From NCBI RefSeq assembly GCF_001442755.1, contig NZ_CP006367.1:1054001-1118000 (forward strand): a stretch of DNA of 64,000 bases, in the 5' to 3' direction. The translations under genes were made by a program, and so were the position numbers. The notes under the pieces were generated by a model. It worked only from the letters and a program-made list of their open reading frames with translations, ran no database searches and was not told the origin of the DNA. This document shows, one piece after another, positions 18,162 to 26,332 of the stretch. Position 1 is the stretch's first letter. Every line of letters starts with the position of its first letter. The stretch comes from Aureimonas sp. AU20 (GTDB lineage Bacteria; Pseudomonadota; Alphaproteobacteria; Rhizobiales; Rhizobiaceae).

Positions 18162-19481
18162 ATGCGGGCGCTGAAGCAGCGGCTCGGCCCGCTGGCGGCG
18201 CAGCTGGAAAAGCGCTTCCGCCTTCTGACCTTCGCCGGCACGCTGCTTCCCACGGTGTCGGCGCTCGGCGTGCAACTCGTCGCCTTCGCGCTGACGGCGC
18301 GCAGCCTGGGGCTGGAGCCGTTCGGCGTCTACACCGCGCTTCTGGCGGTTTCGGTGCTCAGCGTCGAGCTGGTGGGTCTGGGCGGGGCGGATCTTCTGGT
18401 GCGCGGCGTCGCGCATGAGCCGGCGCGCTTTCCCGCCCTGTTCGGAAATCTTCTGATCCTGACCGTGCTGACGCTGCCGCCGGTTGTGCTGGGCGGCGTC
18501 TTCGTGGCGCGCGATCTCATGGGCACGCCGCTCGGGTTCCTACCGGTCGCGCTGGTGATCGGCGGCGAGATCCTGGTCGGCCGAGCGGCGGCCTCGCTGG
18601 AGCTCATCATGGTGGCCCATCGGCACACCGTGCGCGCCGGCGCCATCCGCTTCGCCACGGCCTCGATCCGGCTGCTGACGGCGGCGGTCTTCTTTCTCGC
18701 GCTCGGGCGCTCCGATCTCGGCGGCTGGATCTGGGCGGCGTTCATCCAGTCCGTGGCGACGACGCTGGTCTATGTCGCGCTCGCCATCGGCCTTTATGGC
18801 CGGCCGAAACCGGTGCTGCTGACCGCCGACCTGAAGGCGGGCTTCGCCTTTTGCGTCAACCAGGCCTCGCGCTCCTCGCAGGGGAGCCTCGACCGGATCG
18901 TGCTCAGCCGCTTCGCGGACGCGGCCAGCGTCGGCATCTACGGCGCGGCGTCTCGGGTTCTGGCGCTCGGCCTGTTTCCGATCCAGGTCGTCACGCGAAT
19001 GACCTATCCCAACTTCTTCGTGCACGGCAAAGGCGGCATCCGGGCCAGCCGGCGCTACGCCCTGCGCGTCATGCCGGTAATGCTTCTGGTGGGGCTCGCC
19101 GCCAGCGCCGCCGTGGCGCTGGCCGGCTGGTTCGCGCCCGATGTCCTGGGGCGAGATTTCGAGAGCATGGTCGGCATCACTGCCGCGCTCGGCCTCAGCC
19201 TGCCGCTGATCGCCATTCAATATCCCGCCGCCGACGCGCTGACGGGGGCGGGGCGACAGGGACTGCGCGCCATTCTCTCGGTGATCGCCGCCTTCGGCTT
19301 CGGTATCGTCATGGCGCTCGGCGCGCGGTTGGACGGGATCGAAGGGCTCGTGATCGCCTTTCTCGCGAGCCACGCCCTGTTCGCGCTGGCGCTTTGGACG
19401 GCGGCGTTCGTGGCGCAGGACAAGCCGGCGAAGCGGGCCGAAACCGCCGTGGTCTCCGAAGCGGACGCCGCTTCGGCTTGA
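18162..19481 (+). CDS. Wzx-like oligosaccharide flippase
   Basis: A 439-residue inner-membrane protein with about 12 to 14 hydrophobic helices and the MATE/Wzx-type layout. It opens with LLTFAGTLLPTVSALGVQLVAFALTARSLG and has GAASRVLALGLFPIQVVTR in the middle. It would flip undecaprenyl-linked repeat units to the periplasm for the Wzy-like polymerase. It is the last gene of the plus-strand operon, 12 bp after the ExoM-like gene, and is followed by a strong hairpin. Confidence 0.85.
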   Translation: MRALKQRLGPLAAQLEKRFRLLTFAGTLLPTVSALGVQLVAFALTARSLGLEPFGVYTALLAVSVLSVELVGLGGADLLVRGVAHEPARFPALFGNLLILTVLTLPPVVLGGVFVARDLMGTPLGFLPVALVIGGEILVGRAAASLELIMVAHRHTVRAGAIRFATASIRLLTAAVFFLALGRSDLGGWIWAAFIQSVATTLVYVALAIGLYGRPKPVLLTADLKAGFAFCVNQASRSSQGSLDRIVLSRFADAASVGIYGAASRVLALGLFPIQVVTRMTYPNFFVHGKGGIRASRRYALRVMPVMLLVGLAASAAVALAGWFAPDVLGRDFESMVGITAALGLSLPLIAIQYPAADALTGAGRQGLRAILSVIAAFGFGIVMALGARLDGIEGLVIAFLASHALFALALWTAAFVAQDKPAKRAETAVVSEADAASA

Positions 19482-19521
19482 CCGACTCTCGGCTGGATGG
19501 GCCATCGGCCCTCAAAATGCC

Positions 19522-19560
19522 AATCGAGCGGAAGACAGGTTCGCCGTCTTCCGCTCGATT
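19522..19560. terminator. Strong bidirectional hairpin between convergent genes
   Basis: A perfect 15-bp stem (AATCGAGCGGAAGAC and its complement) with a 9-base loop lies between the flippase (+) and the DUF2171 gene (-). Each arm starts or ends in AAT/ATT but lacks a long U-run. It probably terminates both transcripts. Confidence 0.7.
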
Positions 19561-19618
19561 CGCGAATGCACCGATTTTTAACAGGCGGCCTTCGAGGCCA
19601 TCGGGAGGGGGAAGGCGA

Positions 19619-19870
19619 TCAGGCCGCCTTTCCGTCCTCTTCTTCCTCGAAGGTCACGGCGACATCGGCGTTGGCGGACAGGCGCACCTTGTCGCCCTCG
19701 ACCTCGGCCACGAGGCCGCCCGAGATGAAGTGGTGATGGCCTTCGTGATGGCCCTCGCCGCTGTCCTTCTTGGTCAGCTTGATGCGATCGCCCACGACGC
19801 GGTCGACCGTGCCCACATGCACGCCGTCCGCGCCGATCACTTCCATATGTTCCTTGATCCGATCGAGCAT
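19619..19870 (-). CDS. DUF2171 domain protein
   Basis: An 83-residue acidic protein with the short beta-barrel-like pattern of DUF2171 (IKEHMEVIGADGVHVGTVDRVVGDRIKLTKKD...). It carries a His-rich insertion (GHHEGHHHF, about 39-47). Proteins of this family are common in alphaproteobacteria, often near stress genes, and have no known biochemical function. The His cluster may bind metal, which is inference only. It lies downstream of the small DUF2934 gene on the same strand. Confidence 0.8.
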   Translation of the reverse strand: MLDRIKEHMEVIGADGVHVGTVDRVVGDRIKLTKKDSGEGHHEGHHHFISGGLVAEVEGDKVRLSANADVAVTFEEEEDGKAA

Positions 19871-19954
19871 AGCTTCTTTCCCTGCGGTTGGATCAGGGAA
19901 ACGCGCCAGGCGCGATCGGGATGCATGCCCGAGGTCGATCTTTCGAATCGCTAA

Positions 19955-20131
19955 TCAGCGCGCCACGAATCGATTTTCGCGCACAGGCGCCTCGAACGGC
20001 TCCTCGCCCTCGACCGTGCGTGCCGCCTCGGCCCAGAAGTCGTGCTCCTTGCCGGTCGGGCGTCCCGCCTTTTCCCAGAGGAAATAAGCCAGATTGCGGA
20101 TTTCTTGGTCCCTGTCGGATGCTGTCGTCAT
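19955..20131 (-). CDS. DUF2934 protein
   Basis: A 58-residue protein matching DUF2934 in pattern (DQEIRNLAYFLWEKAGRPTGKEHDFWAEAARTV). This short helix-turn motif is common in rhizobia and has unknown function. The ATG at 20131 follows GAGG with 6 nt spacing and was preferred over an upstream in-frame start at 20179. It may be co-transcribed with the DUF2171 gene, 84 bp downstream. Confidence 0.8.
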   Translation of the reverse strand: MTTASDRDQEIRNLAYFLWEKAGRPTGKEHDFWAEAARTVEGEEPFEAPVRENRFVAR

Positions 20132-20699
20132 GTGATCCTCGCCTTCGTCCCCGCCAATCCCTTCGCGTCGACCTCGCAACCGGTCTCTACGGGAACGGAG
20201 CGGGGGAGGCGCATGAGCAGGTCTTCCCTTAAGACATATCCCCTGTAACCCTCACGAACAGTCACGAACGTCATATGATCGCTAATTTTATTGGCGTGAG
20301 GACGAGACGAGGGCGGGATAGCACCCGAACATGTTCCGGGCCTGTGCCTTCCTTTGTGCGGCTAAAGATGAGAGCGGATGGAGGCTTGCCGAGATCGCGG
20401 GAGACGAAACGGCGCGAGGCGTAGGCACGAGCCACTGCATCGGAGCCGTCCGGCCGGTTGGTCAGGCAGGCTTATCTCCGGTGCTTCAAAGGGTTGCGAA
20501 GGGCCGCGACGGCGTCGCCCTTTGCCTTGTCTGCGTTCCGTGTTAGACGCACGCGATCTTATCGTCGGAGTTCGGGCGTGTTCCACCCGCAGCTCTTCTT
20601 CCATGGAACTGTGGTCGCGGCCGCTCCAGGTCGCCCGGAAGTCGGCGCTGCGCTTTTCTGCTCCATGATGTCCATTCCACCGGAGGCCTCGTCAGAGGA
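20132..20699. other. Long leader or promoter region upstream of kup
   Basis: This 568-bp stretch has no convincing gene. An AT-rich patch at about 20220-20300 contains the direct repeat CACGAAC-AGT-CACGAAC and probably the DUF2934 promoter. A 10-bp palindrome GAACATGTTC lies at 20327-20336. A two-part hairpin (AAGGG...CCCTT enclosing CGAC/GTCG) lies around 20498-20525. The length before kup would suit a structured leader, but no known riboswitch was recognised. Confidence 0.4.
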
Positions 20700-22610
20700 A
20701 TGATCAGCGGCGAAGCGGCCTCCACGGCCGAGACGACAGCGCACGGCCATGACGGTCACGCGCGCAAGAGCCTGCCCGTCGTCGTCCTCGGCAGCATCGG
20801 TGTCGTTTACGGCGATATCGGGACAAGTCCCCTCTACGCGATGAAGGAATCGCTGCTGCATGTCGGCGGCGTTCCCTCTGCGTCCGAGATCATCGGCATC
20901 GTGTCGCTGCTGGTCTGGTCGCTGGTGATCGTCGTCACGGTGAAATACGTGATGCTGGTCCTGCGCGCCGACAACCAGGGCGAGGGTGGGGCGCTATCGC
21001 TCATGGCGCTGGCGCAGACAGCCTTGAAGCGGCCCAACCGCGTGATCCTGACGCTCGGCATGATCGGCGCCGCGCTGTTCTACGGCGACGCCATCCTGAC
21101 CCCGGCCGTCTCGGTTCTATCGGCGGTGGAGGGCCTCAAGGTCACGACGCCGGGGCTCGATCCCTATATCGTGCCGATCGCGCTCGCCATCATCATCGGC
21201 CTCTATGCCGTGCAGTCCTTCGGAACGGCCAAGGTCGCGGTGTTCTTCGGGCCGATCATGGCGGTCTGGTTCGTCACGCTGGCGCTGATGGGCCTGTCCC
21301 ATATCGGCGACGCGCCGCAGATCCTCCATGCCCTGAACCCGGTCAACGGGTTCTGGTTCATGACCTCGCACGGCATTCTCGGCTTCACGGTCCTCGGCTC
21401 GGTGTTCCTTGCCGTCACCGGCGCCGAGGCGCTCTATGCCGACATGGGCCATTTCGGAAAGCGGCCGATCCGCATCGCCTGGCTCGGCTTCGTCGGTCCC
21501 GCGCTGATCCTCAACTATCTCGGCCAGGGCGCCTTCGCGCTCAACAATGCCGAGGCCCTGCCCAATCTCTTCTTCCTGTCGGCGCCTGACTGGTTCCGGC
21601 TGCCGCTGGTGATCCTCGCCACGCTCGCCACGATCATCGCCGGCCAGGCTGTCATCACCGGCGCCTTCTCGCTGACCCAGCAGGCGATCCAGCTCGGCCT
21701 CCTGCCGCGCCTCCAGATCGAGCACACATCCGAATCCGAGCGCGGGCAGATCTATCTGCCGACCGTCAACTGGCTGATGCTGGTGGGCGTGGTGATCCTG
21801 ATCGTCTTCTTCCAGGACTCGTCCTCGCTGGCCGCAGCCTACGGCATCGCCGTCACCGGCACGATGATCATCACGAGCCTGCTCGGCATCGTCGTCTTCG
21901 CCTATGGCTGGGGCTGGGGCCTCGGGCTTGCCGTCCTCGTGGTCACGCCCCTTATCGCGATCGACAGCGCCTTCCTGGCGGCCAATCTCCTGAAGCTCGC
22001 GGACGGCGGCTACCTGCCGCTGGTGATCGGCGGCTGCATCATGGTGCTGATGGCCATCTGGGTGCGGGGCACGCGGCTTCTCAACACCAAGGCCCAGCAG
22101 CAGAACCTCTCGTTGGAGACCTTCATCAAGGCGATGGAGACCTCCTCCGTCACCCACGTCTCCGGCACGGCGATGTATTTGACCTCGACGCCCGAGACGG
22201 TGCCCTCCGCGCTTCTGCACAACCTCAAGCACAATCGCGTCCTGCACGAGAAGAACGTCATCGTCACGATCCGCACTGCCGACGTGCCCTATGTCTCCTC
22301 GGCGGACCGGCTGACCTACCATCCGCTTTCGCCCGCCTTCGCGCGCGTCGAGCTGCATTACGGCTTCCTGGACGAGCCCAATCTCCTGCAGGCGCTGATC
22401 CAGCTGCGCGAGCTCGGCGTGAAGTTCGACGTCATGTCGACCACGTTCTTCGTTGGCCGGCGGCGCATCAAGGCGGCGGCGCGCAGCGACATGCCGCGCT
22501 GGCAAAGCCAGCTCTTCATCAAGATGGCGCGCCATTCCTACGATGCGATCGACTATTACCGCATCCCGGCCAACCGCGTGGTGGAACTCGGCACCTACGT
22601 CACGCTTTAG
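20700..22610 (+). CDS. kup: Kup-type low-affinity potassium transporter
   Basis: A 636-residue KUP/HAK/KT transporter. The family signature LGSIGVVYGDIGTSPLYAMKE is at about 30-50. Roughly 12 TM helices end near residue 455, followed by a cytosolic C-terminal domain (about 460-636). It imports K+ with protons across the inner membrane. The length matches E. coli Kup (622 aa). The start ATG at 20700 has AGAGGA directly before it, which is close spacing. A perfect 8-bp hairpin follows the stop. Confidence 0.93.
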   Translation: MISGEAASTAETTAHGHDGHARKSLPVVVLGSIGVVYGDIGTSPLYAMKESLLHVGGVPSASEIIGIVSLLVWSLVIVVTVKYVMLVLRADNQGEGGALSLMALAQTALKRPNRVILTLGMIGAALFYGDAILTPAVSVLSAVEGLKVTTPGLDPYIVPIALAIIIGLYAVQSFGTAKVAVFFGPIMAVWFVTLALMGLSHIGDAPQILHALNPVNGFWFMTSHGILGFTVLGSVFLAVTGAEALYADMGHFGKRPIRIAWLGFVGPALILNYLGQGAFALNNAEALPNLFFLSAPDWFRLPLVILATLATIIAGQAVITGAFSLTQQAIQLGLLPRLQIEHTSESERGQIYLPTVNWLMLVGVVILIVFFQDSSSLAAAYGIAVTGTMIITSLLGIVVFAYGWGWGLGLAVLVVTPLIAIDSAFLAANLLKLADGGYLPLVIGGCIMVLMAIWVRGTRLLNTKAQQQNLSLETFIKAMETSSVTHVSGTAMYLTSTPETVPSALLHNLKHNRVLHEKNVIVTIRTADVPYVSSADRLTYHPLSPAFARVELHYGFLDEPNLLQALIQLRELGVKFDVMSTTFFVGRRRIKAAARSDMPRWQSQLFIKMARHSYDAIDYYRIPANRVVELGTYVTL

Positions 22611-22628
22611 CTGTCCGGCCTCAGAGGG

Positions 22629-22648
22629 GTCCCGCCGCATGGCGGGAC
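22629..22648 (+). terminator. Hairpin after kup
   Basis: A perfect 8-bp stem (GTCCCGCC / GGCGGGAC) with tetraloop GCAT, 18 bases after the kup stop. There is no T-tract, so strength is uncertain. Confidence 0.55.
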
Positions 22649-22780
22649 GCCTCGTCGCACTCGTTGTTTGGCGTGCCTGCCCTATGTGAATTCTGACGCG
22701 GTCTTCTCTGGCCGCGCCGCCGGACGCCACAGCCGCATGATGCGGCCAAGCGCGGGTTCCGGCCAGACAGGGGCACTTCC

Positions 22781-23059
22781 ATGGACGCGCAAACCTCGAC
22801 CCAACAGCGTGAAAACACGCGTCTTGGCGACATCGCGAACCGTTCGGAGAAGGGAACCGCGCTGACGCTGATCCGTGCCGAAACCAAGGCGCGCGACGAG
22901 AAGACCGCTCGCCTCAAGGCCATGCGCCTCGCCCAGGAAGCAGAGGCTACCGTGCTGGCCGAGCAGATTGCGGCCGCCGCGCCCAAGCGCAAGACAGCCA
23001 AGTCGTCCACCAAGGTTGCGAAAGCTGCCCCCAAGCGCAAGGCCGCCTCGGCGGCCTGA
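22781..23059 (+). CDS. Small basic Lys/Ala-rich protein
   Basis: A 92-residue protein. Residues 1-60 form a charged, probably helical segment (LIRAETKARDEKTARLKAMRLAQEAEA). The C-terminal 32 residues are histone-H1-like, with two APKRK motifs separated by AKSSTKVAKA. It could bind nucleic acid through the basic tail, which is inferred from composition only. It is a single gene with no partner. The ATG at 22781 is the first start in the frame. Confidence 0.6.
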   Translation: MDAQTSTQQRENTRLGDIANRSEKGTALTLIRAETKARDEKTARLKAMRLAQEAEATVLAEQIAAAAPKRKTAKSSTKVAKAAPKRKAASAA

Positions 23060-23195
23060 CAAGCGCAAGGTTTCCGCCCGCAGATTGGGGGGTGCAACGA
23101 CAAGTTTTGTTGGCCGCCTCACATTGCTTAAAAATCTAACCGTTTCGCAATTTGTTGTGGGCTAATCTTCTCTGGTCACCAGGGAGAGCCAAATC

Positions 23196-24320
23196 ATGAC
23201 CGCCCGCATCGATCTTCTGAATCGTCTCGAGTTTTTGCAGCTCGACGAGGCAGCGCTTCAGAAGATCGGGTCCAAGGCGGAACTGATCAGCGAAGCGACG
23301 GCGAGCGGCATCACGGCTTTTTACGAGCAGATGGTGAAGGTGCCGGAGCTTCAGGCCTTCTTCGCCAACGAAGGCATGCGCCAGAGCGCCGAAACCTCCC
23401 AGAACAAGCATTGGGCCAAGATCGCGAGCGGCCAGATCGACGACAGCTATGTCGGAGACGTGGAGCGCATCGGCCGTACCCATGCGCGGATCGGGCTGGA
23501 GCCGCGCTGGTATCTCGGCGGCTATGCGCTGATCCTGGAAGAGGCGATCAAGGTCATGCTGCCGCGTCTCCTGGCCGGCGGCCTCCTGCGGCGGGGTAAG
23601 GTGGACGAGGCGGCCGCTGTCCTCGGCCTTCTGGTCAAGGTCGCCATTCTCGACATGGACTATGGCGTGTCGACCTATCTGGAGGCGCTCGCCGCCGACA
23701 AGACGCGCATGGAATCCGAGCGCGAGCATGTGGCGAGCGAACAGGCGCGCGCGCTCGGCGACGCCTCGGCCGCCATGGAAGAGATGACCGCCAATATCCG
23801 CCAGAACGCGGACAACGCCACCACCACGGAAAAGATCGCCGGCCAGGCGTCGATGAACGCCGATCGCGGCGGCGATGCCGTGGGCAAGGCGGTGGAGGCG
23901 ACGCGCACCATTGCCGGCAAGATCCAGGTCATTCAGGAAATCGCGCGCCAGACCGATCTTCTGGCCCTCAACGCCGCGATCGAAGCGGCGCGCGCGGGAT
24001 CGCACGGCAAGGGCTTCGCGGTGGTCGCCTCGGAGGTGCGGAAGCTGGCCGAGCGCGTGACGATCGCGGCCGGCGAGATCGGCGAGCTGTCCGCCCGCTC
24101 GCTGGAAGTCTCTGAAGAAGCGGGCGGCGCCCTGCGCGCCCTGGTCCCCGATATCCGCCGCACGGCAGAGCTCGTCTCGGAAATCTCCGCCGCCTGCCGC
24201 GAACAGTCGATCGGCGCCGAGCAGATCAGCCAGGCGATCAACCATCTCGACCGGACAGGCCAGCAGTTGAGCGCCAAGCAGAGCGAACGGGCGGCGCCGC
24301 GCCTGCGCAAGGCGGCCTGA
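23196..24320 (+). CDS. Soluble globin-coupled chemoreceptor (HemAT-like)
   Basis: A 374-residue cytoplasmic methyl-accepting protein. The N-terminal protoglobin domain (about 10-170) has Tyr43 in the distal region and the proximal heme His96 in [17 protein letters not shown]. The C-terminal half is a coiled-coil MCP signalling domain with the conserved tip [21 protein letters not shown] (about 249-270). No TM helix is present. It should sense O2 (or another heme ligand) and act on CheA/CheW. No che genes are nearby, so it would work in trans. The RBS AGGGAGAG precedes the ATG. Confidence 0.9.
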   Translation: MTARIDLLNRLEFLQLDEAALQKIGSKAELISEATASGITAFYEQMVKVPELQAFFANEGMRQSAETSQNKHWAKIASGQIDDSYVGDVERIGRTHARIGLEPRWYLGGYALILEEAIKVMLPRLLAGGLLRRGKVDEAAAVLGLLVKVAILDMDYGVSTYLEALAADKTRMESEREHVASEQARALGDASAAMEEMTANIRQNADNATTTEKIAGQASMNADRGGDAVGKAVEATRTIAGKIQVIQEIARQTDLLALNAAIEAARAGSHGKGFAVVASEVRKLAERVTIAAGEIGELSARSLEVSEEAGGALRALVPDIRRTAELVSEISAACREQSIGAEQISQAINHLDRTGQQLSAKQSERAAPRLRKAA

Positions 24321-24460
24321 CGAAGCCGCAGGGTCGCGACGCCGGGGTCGGGAGTGCGGGGTTTCCCGGTCTTCCGTTTCGGCTGAGCGCATCGGACGGC
24401 TGGGGTTTCATGGCTAGCCGCACCGTCTCTCCGCTGCCTTCGAAGCGAGGGGGGTCGAGA

Positions 24461-24495
24461 CAAAACAGGGCCGGCCTTTCGGCCAGCCCTGCTTA
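24461..24495 (-). terminator. Intrinsic terminator of the betaine ABC operon
   Basis: On the minus strand a 10-bp stem (one G-T pair) with loop GAAA is followed by GTTTTG. It lies about 80 bases after the stop codon of the substrate-binding protein gene. Confidence 0.75.
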
Positions 24496-24576
24496 GTCAA
24501 ACCTTCGTTCGAGGTTTGTCGCCCAATCGACGCCGTGCTCCAAACGGGGCGCCGGCGCCGCGAAGAGGGCTTCAGC

Positions 24577-25416
24577 CTACTTGGTCCAGGCCGCGACCTT
24601 GTCCGGGTTGGCGGCGATCCAGGCCTTGGCGGTGGCGGCGGGATCGGTGCCCTTCTGCTCGTTCTGCAGCATCAGCTTCTGCTCGTCGTCGAGCGAGAGC
24701 TTGAAGTTGGTCAGGATCTTGTGAACCTCCGGCATGTCCGCTGCGAGACCCTTGCGGGCGACCGTGTTCACCGTTTCCTCGCCGCCGAAGGAGCCCTTGG
24801 GGTCGGCGAGATATTTCAGGTCCCAGCGGCCGAACATCCAATGCGGCGTCCAAGTGGTGACGACGATCGGCTCCTTGCGGTCGATCGCGTCCTTCAGCGC
24901 GGCGGTCATCGTGGCGTCGGAACCGTCCACCAGATTGACGGAGGAGAGGTCGTAGTCCTTGATGGCCTTTTCCGAGGCCTGCATCAGCCCGGCGCCGGGG
25001 TCGATGCCGATCACCTTGTTGCCGACCTCGCTGCCCTTGGTCTTCAGGTCCTCGACCGAGGCGATGTCGACATAGGCGGGAACGGCCCAACCGATCTTGG
25101 CGCCCTGGACGTTGGGGCCGACGAGATCGATCTGGTCCTTCAGCTTGGCGTAATAGGCCGCATGCGTGGCGGGCAGCCAGGCGGCGACCATTGCGTCCGC
25201 CTCGCCGGTGGCGACGGCCTGCCACATGGCGGCGGCCGGCAGCGGCGTCAGCGTGACGTCGTAGCCTTTGCCCTTCAGGGTCTCGGCCAGGAGATTGGTC
25301 GCGACCACCGCGTCGGACCATTCGACATAGGCGAGGTTCACCTTCTTCTCCGCGGCCGAGGCTAGGCCCGTCATGAGGCTTGAGGCGAGAGCGGCGGCTG
25401 TCAGGATCTTCAGCAT
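24577..25416 (-). CDS. Glycine betaine/proline ABC transporter substrate-binding protein
   Basis: A 279-residue OpuAC/ProX-type periplasmic binding protein. It has a signal peptide (1-21), then VNLAYVEWSDAVVATNLLAETL and VTTWTPHWMFGRWDLKYLADP, where aromatic residues typically form the cage around quaternary amines. Substrates would be glycine betaine, proline betaine or choline. It is the last gene of a minus-strand operon (ATPase, permease, binding protein), 55 bp after the permease, and is followed by an intrinsic terminator. The regulator gene next to the operon supports betaine or choline as ligand. Confidence 0.87.
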   Translation of the reverse strand: MLKILTAAALASSLMTGLASAAEKKVNLAYVEWSDAVVATNLLAETLKGKGYDVTLTPLPAAAMWQAVATGEADAMVAAWLPATHAAYYAKLKDQIDLVGPNVQGAKIGWAVPAYVDIASVEDLKTKGSEVGNKVIGIDPGAGLMQASEKAIKDYDLSSVNLVDGSDATMTAALKDAIDRKEPIVVTTWTPHWMFGRWDLKYLADPKGSFGGEETVNTVARKGLAADMPEVHKILTNFKLSLDDEQKLMLQNEQKGTDPAATAKAWIAANPDKVAAWTK

Positions 25417-25471
25417 GGGTCTCGGAACTCCGTCGAGAGGAAAAGGGGACTTGCGAAAAGAGGAGAAGGGG

Positions 25472-26332
25472 TCAGGCCGGGCGCGTGCGGCGCGCCATGG
25501 CCTGGGTGACGCGGTCGAGCACCACTGCGAGGATGACGATCGCGATGCCGGCCTGAAAGCCCGAACCCGCGTCGAGCCGTTGGATCGAGCGCCAGACTTC
25601 GCGGCCGAGGCCGCCGGCGCCGATCATGGAGGCGATCACCACCATGGACAGGCCGAGCATGATGGTCTGGTTGATGCCGGCCATGATCGTGGGCAGGGCG
25701 AGCGGCAGCTGCACCTTCACGAGCTTCTGGACGGGCGAGGTGCCGAAGGCGTCGGCCGCCTCCGTCAGGTCATGCGGCACGCCGCGAATGCCGAGCGCCG
25801 TCAGGCGGATCACCGGCGGCATGGAGAAGATGACCGTGGCGAACACCGCCGAAACCGAGCCGAGCCCGAAGAACGGAATGGCCGGAATGAGATAAACGAA
25901 GCTCGGCATGGTCTGCATCATGTCGAGCGCAGGCGACACGGTTTTCCAGGCGCGCTCCGACAGGGCGCAGCCGATGCCGATCGGCAAGCCGACCAGCAGC
26001 GCGGCAAGCGTCGAGAGCGTGACGAGAACCAGCGTCTCGACCGTCGCGCCCCAGAGCCGGAGGTTCCAGAGGAACAGGAAGCCGATAAGCGCCAGCAGCC
26101 CGACGCGCCGCCCGGCTAGCAGAAACGCGCCGCCCGCCAGCGCCACGATCAGGAGCCAGGGCGGTATGAAGAGAAGAAGCTCCGTGCCGGTCTGAATCCA
26201 CGCCGCGACGAAGGCCGAAAGGCCGCGCGTCAGTGACGAGAGATGGAGGGTGAGCCAATCGAGGGCGTTGCTGGAGATGTCGTCCAGAGGGAATTTGCGG
26301 ATGCTTCCATCGTCGGTGAGGAGCCATTCCAT
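25472..26332 (-). CDS. Glycine betaine/proline ABC transporter permease (ProW/OpuAB-like)
   Basis: A 286-residue inner-membrane protein with about six helices. It carries the BPD permease EAA-type loop EAADAFGTSPVQKLVKVQLPLALPTIMAGI (about 195-225), where the ATPase docks. The ATG at 26332 has AAAGGGA 7 nt upstream. It overlaps the 3' end of the ATPase gene by 103 bases in another frame. It forms the membrane channel for the adjacent binding protein. Confidence 0.88.
   Translation of the reverse strand: MEWLLTDDGSIRKFPLDDISSNALDWLTLHLSSLTRGLSAFVAAWIQTGTELLLFIPPWLLIVALAGGAFLLAGRRVGLLALIGFLFLWNLRLWGATVETLVLVTLSTLAALLVGLPIGIGCALSERAWKTVSPALDMMQTMPSFVYLIPAIPFFGLGSVSAVFATVIFSMPPVIRLTALGIRGVPHDLTEAADAFGTSPVQKLVKVQLPLALPTIMAGINQTIMLGLSMVVIASMIGAGGLGREVWRSIQRLDAGSGFQAGIAIVILAVVLDRVTQAMARRTRPA

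Noticed and set aside
20327..20336. Palindrome GAACATGTTC as a LexA box
   Set aside because: Alphaproteobacterial LexA binds direct repeats GTTC-N7-GTTC, and no SOS gene is nearby; a 10-bp palindrome is expected by chance at this scale.
20331..20546. 71-aa plus-strand frame before kup
   Set aside because: No ribosome site, odd Cys-rich composition, and it is embedded in a probable regulatory region.
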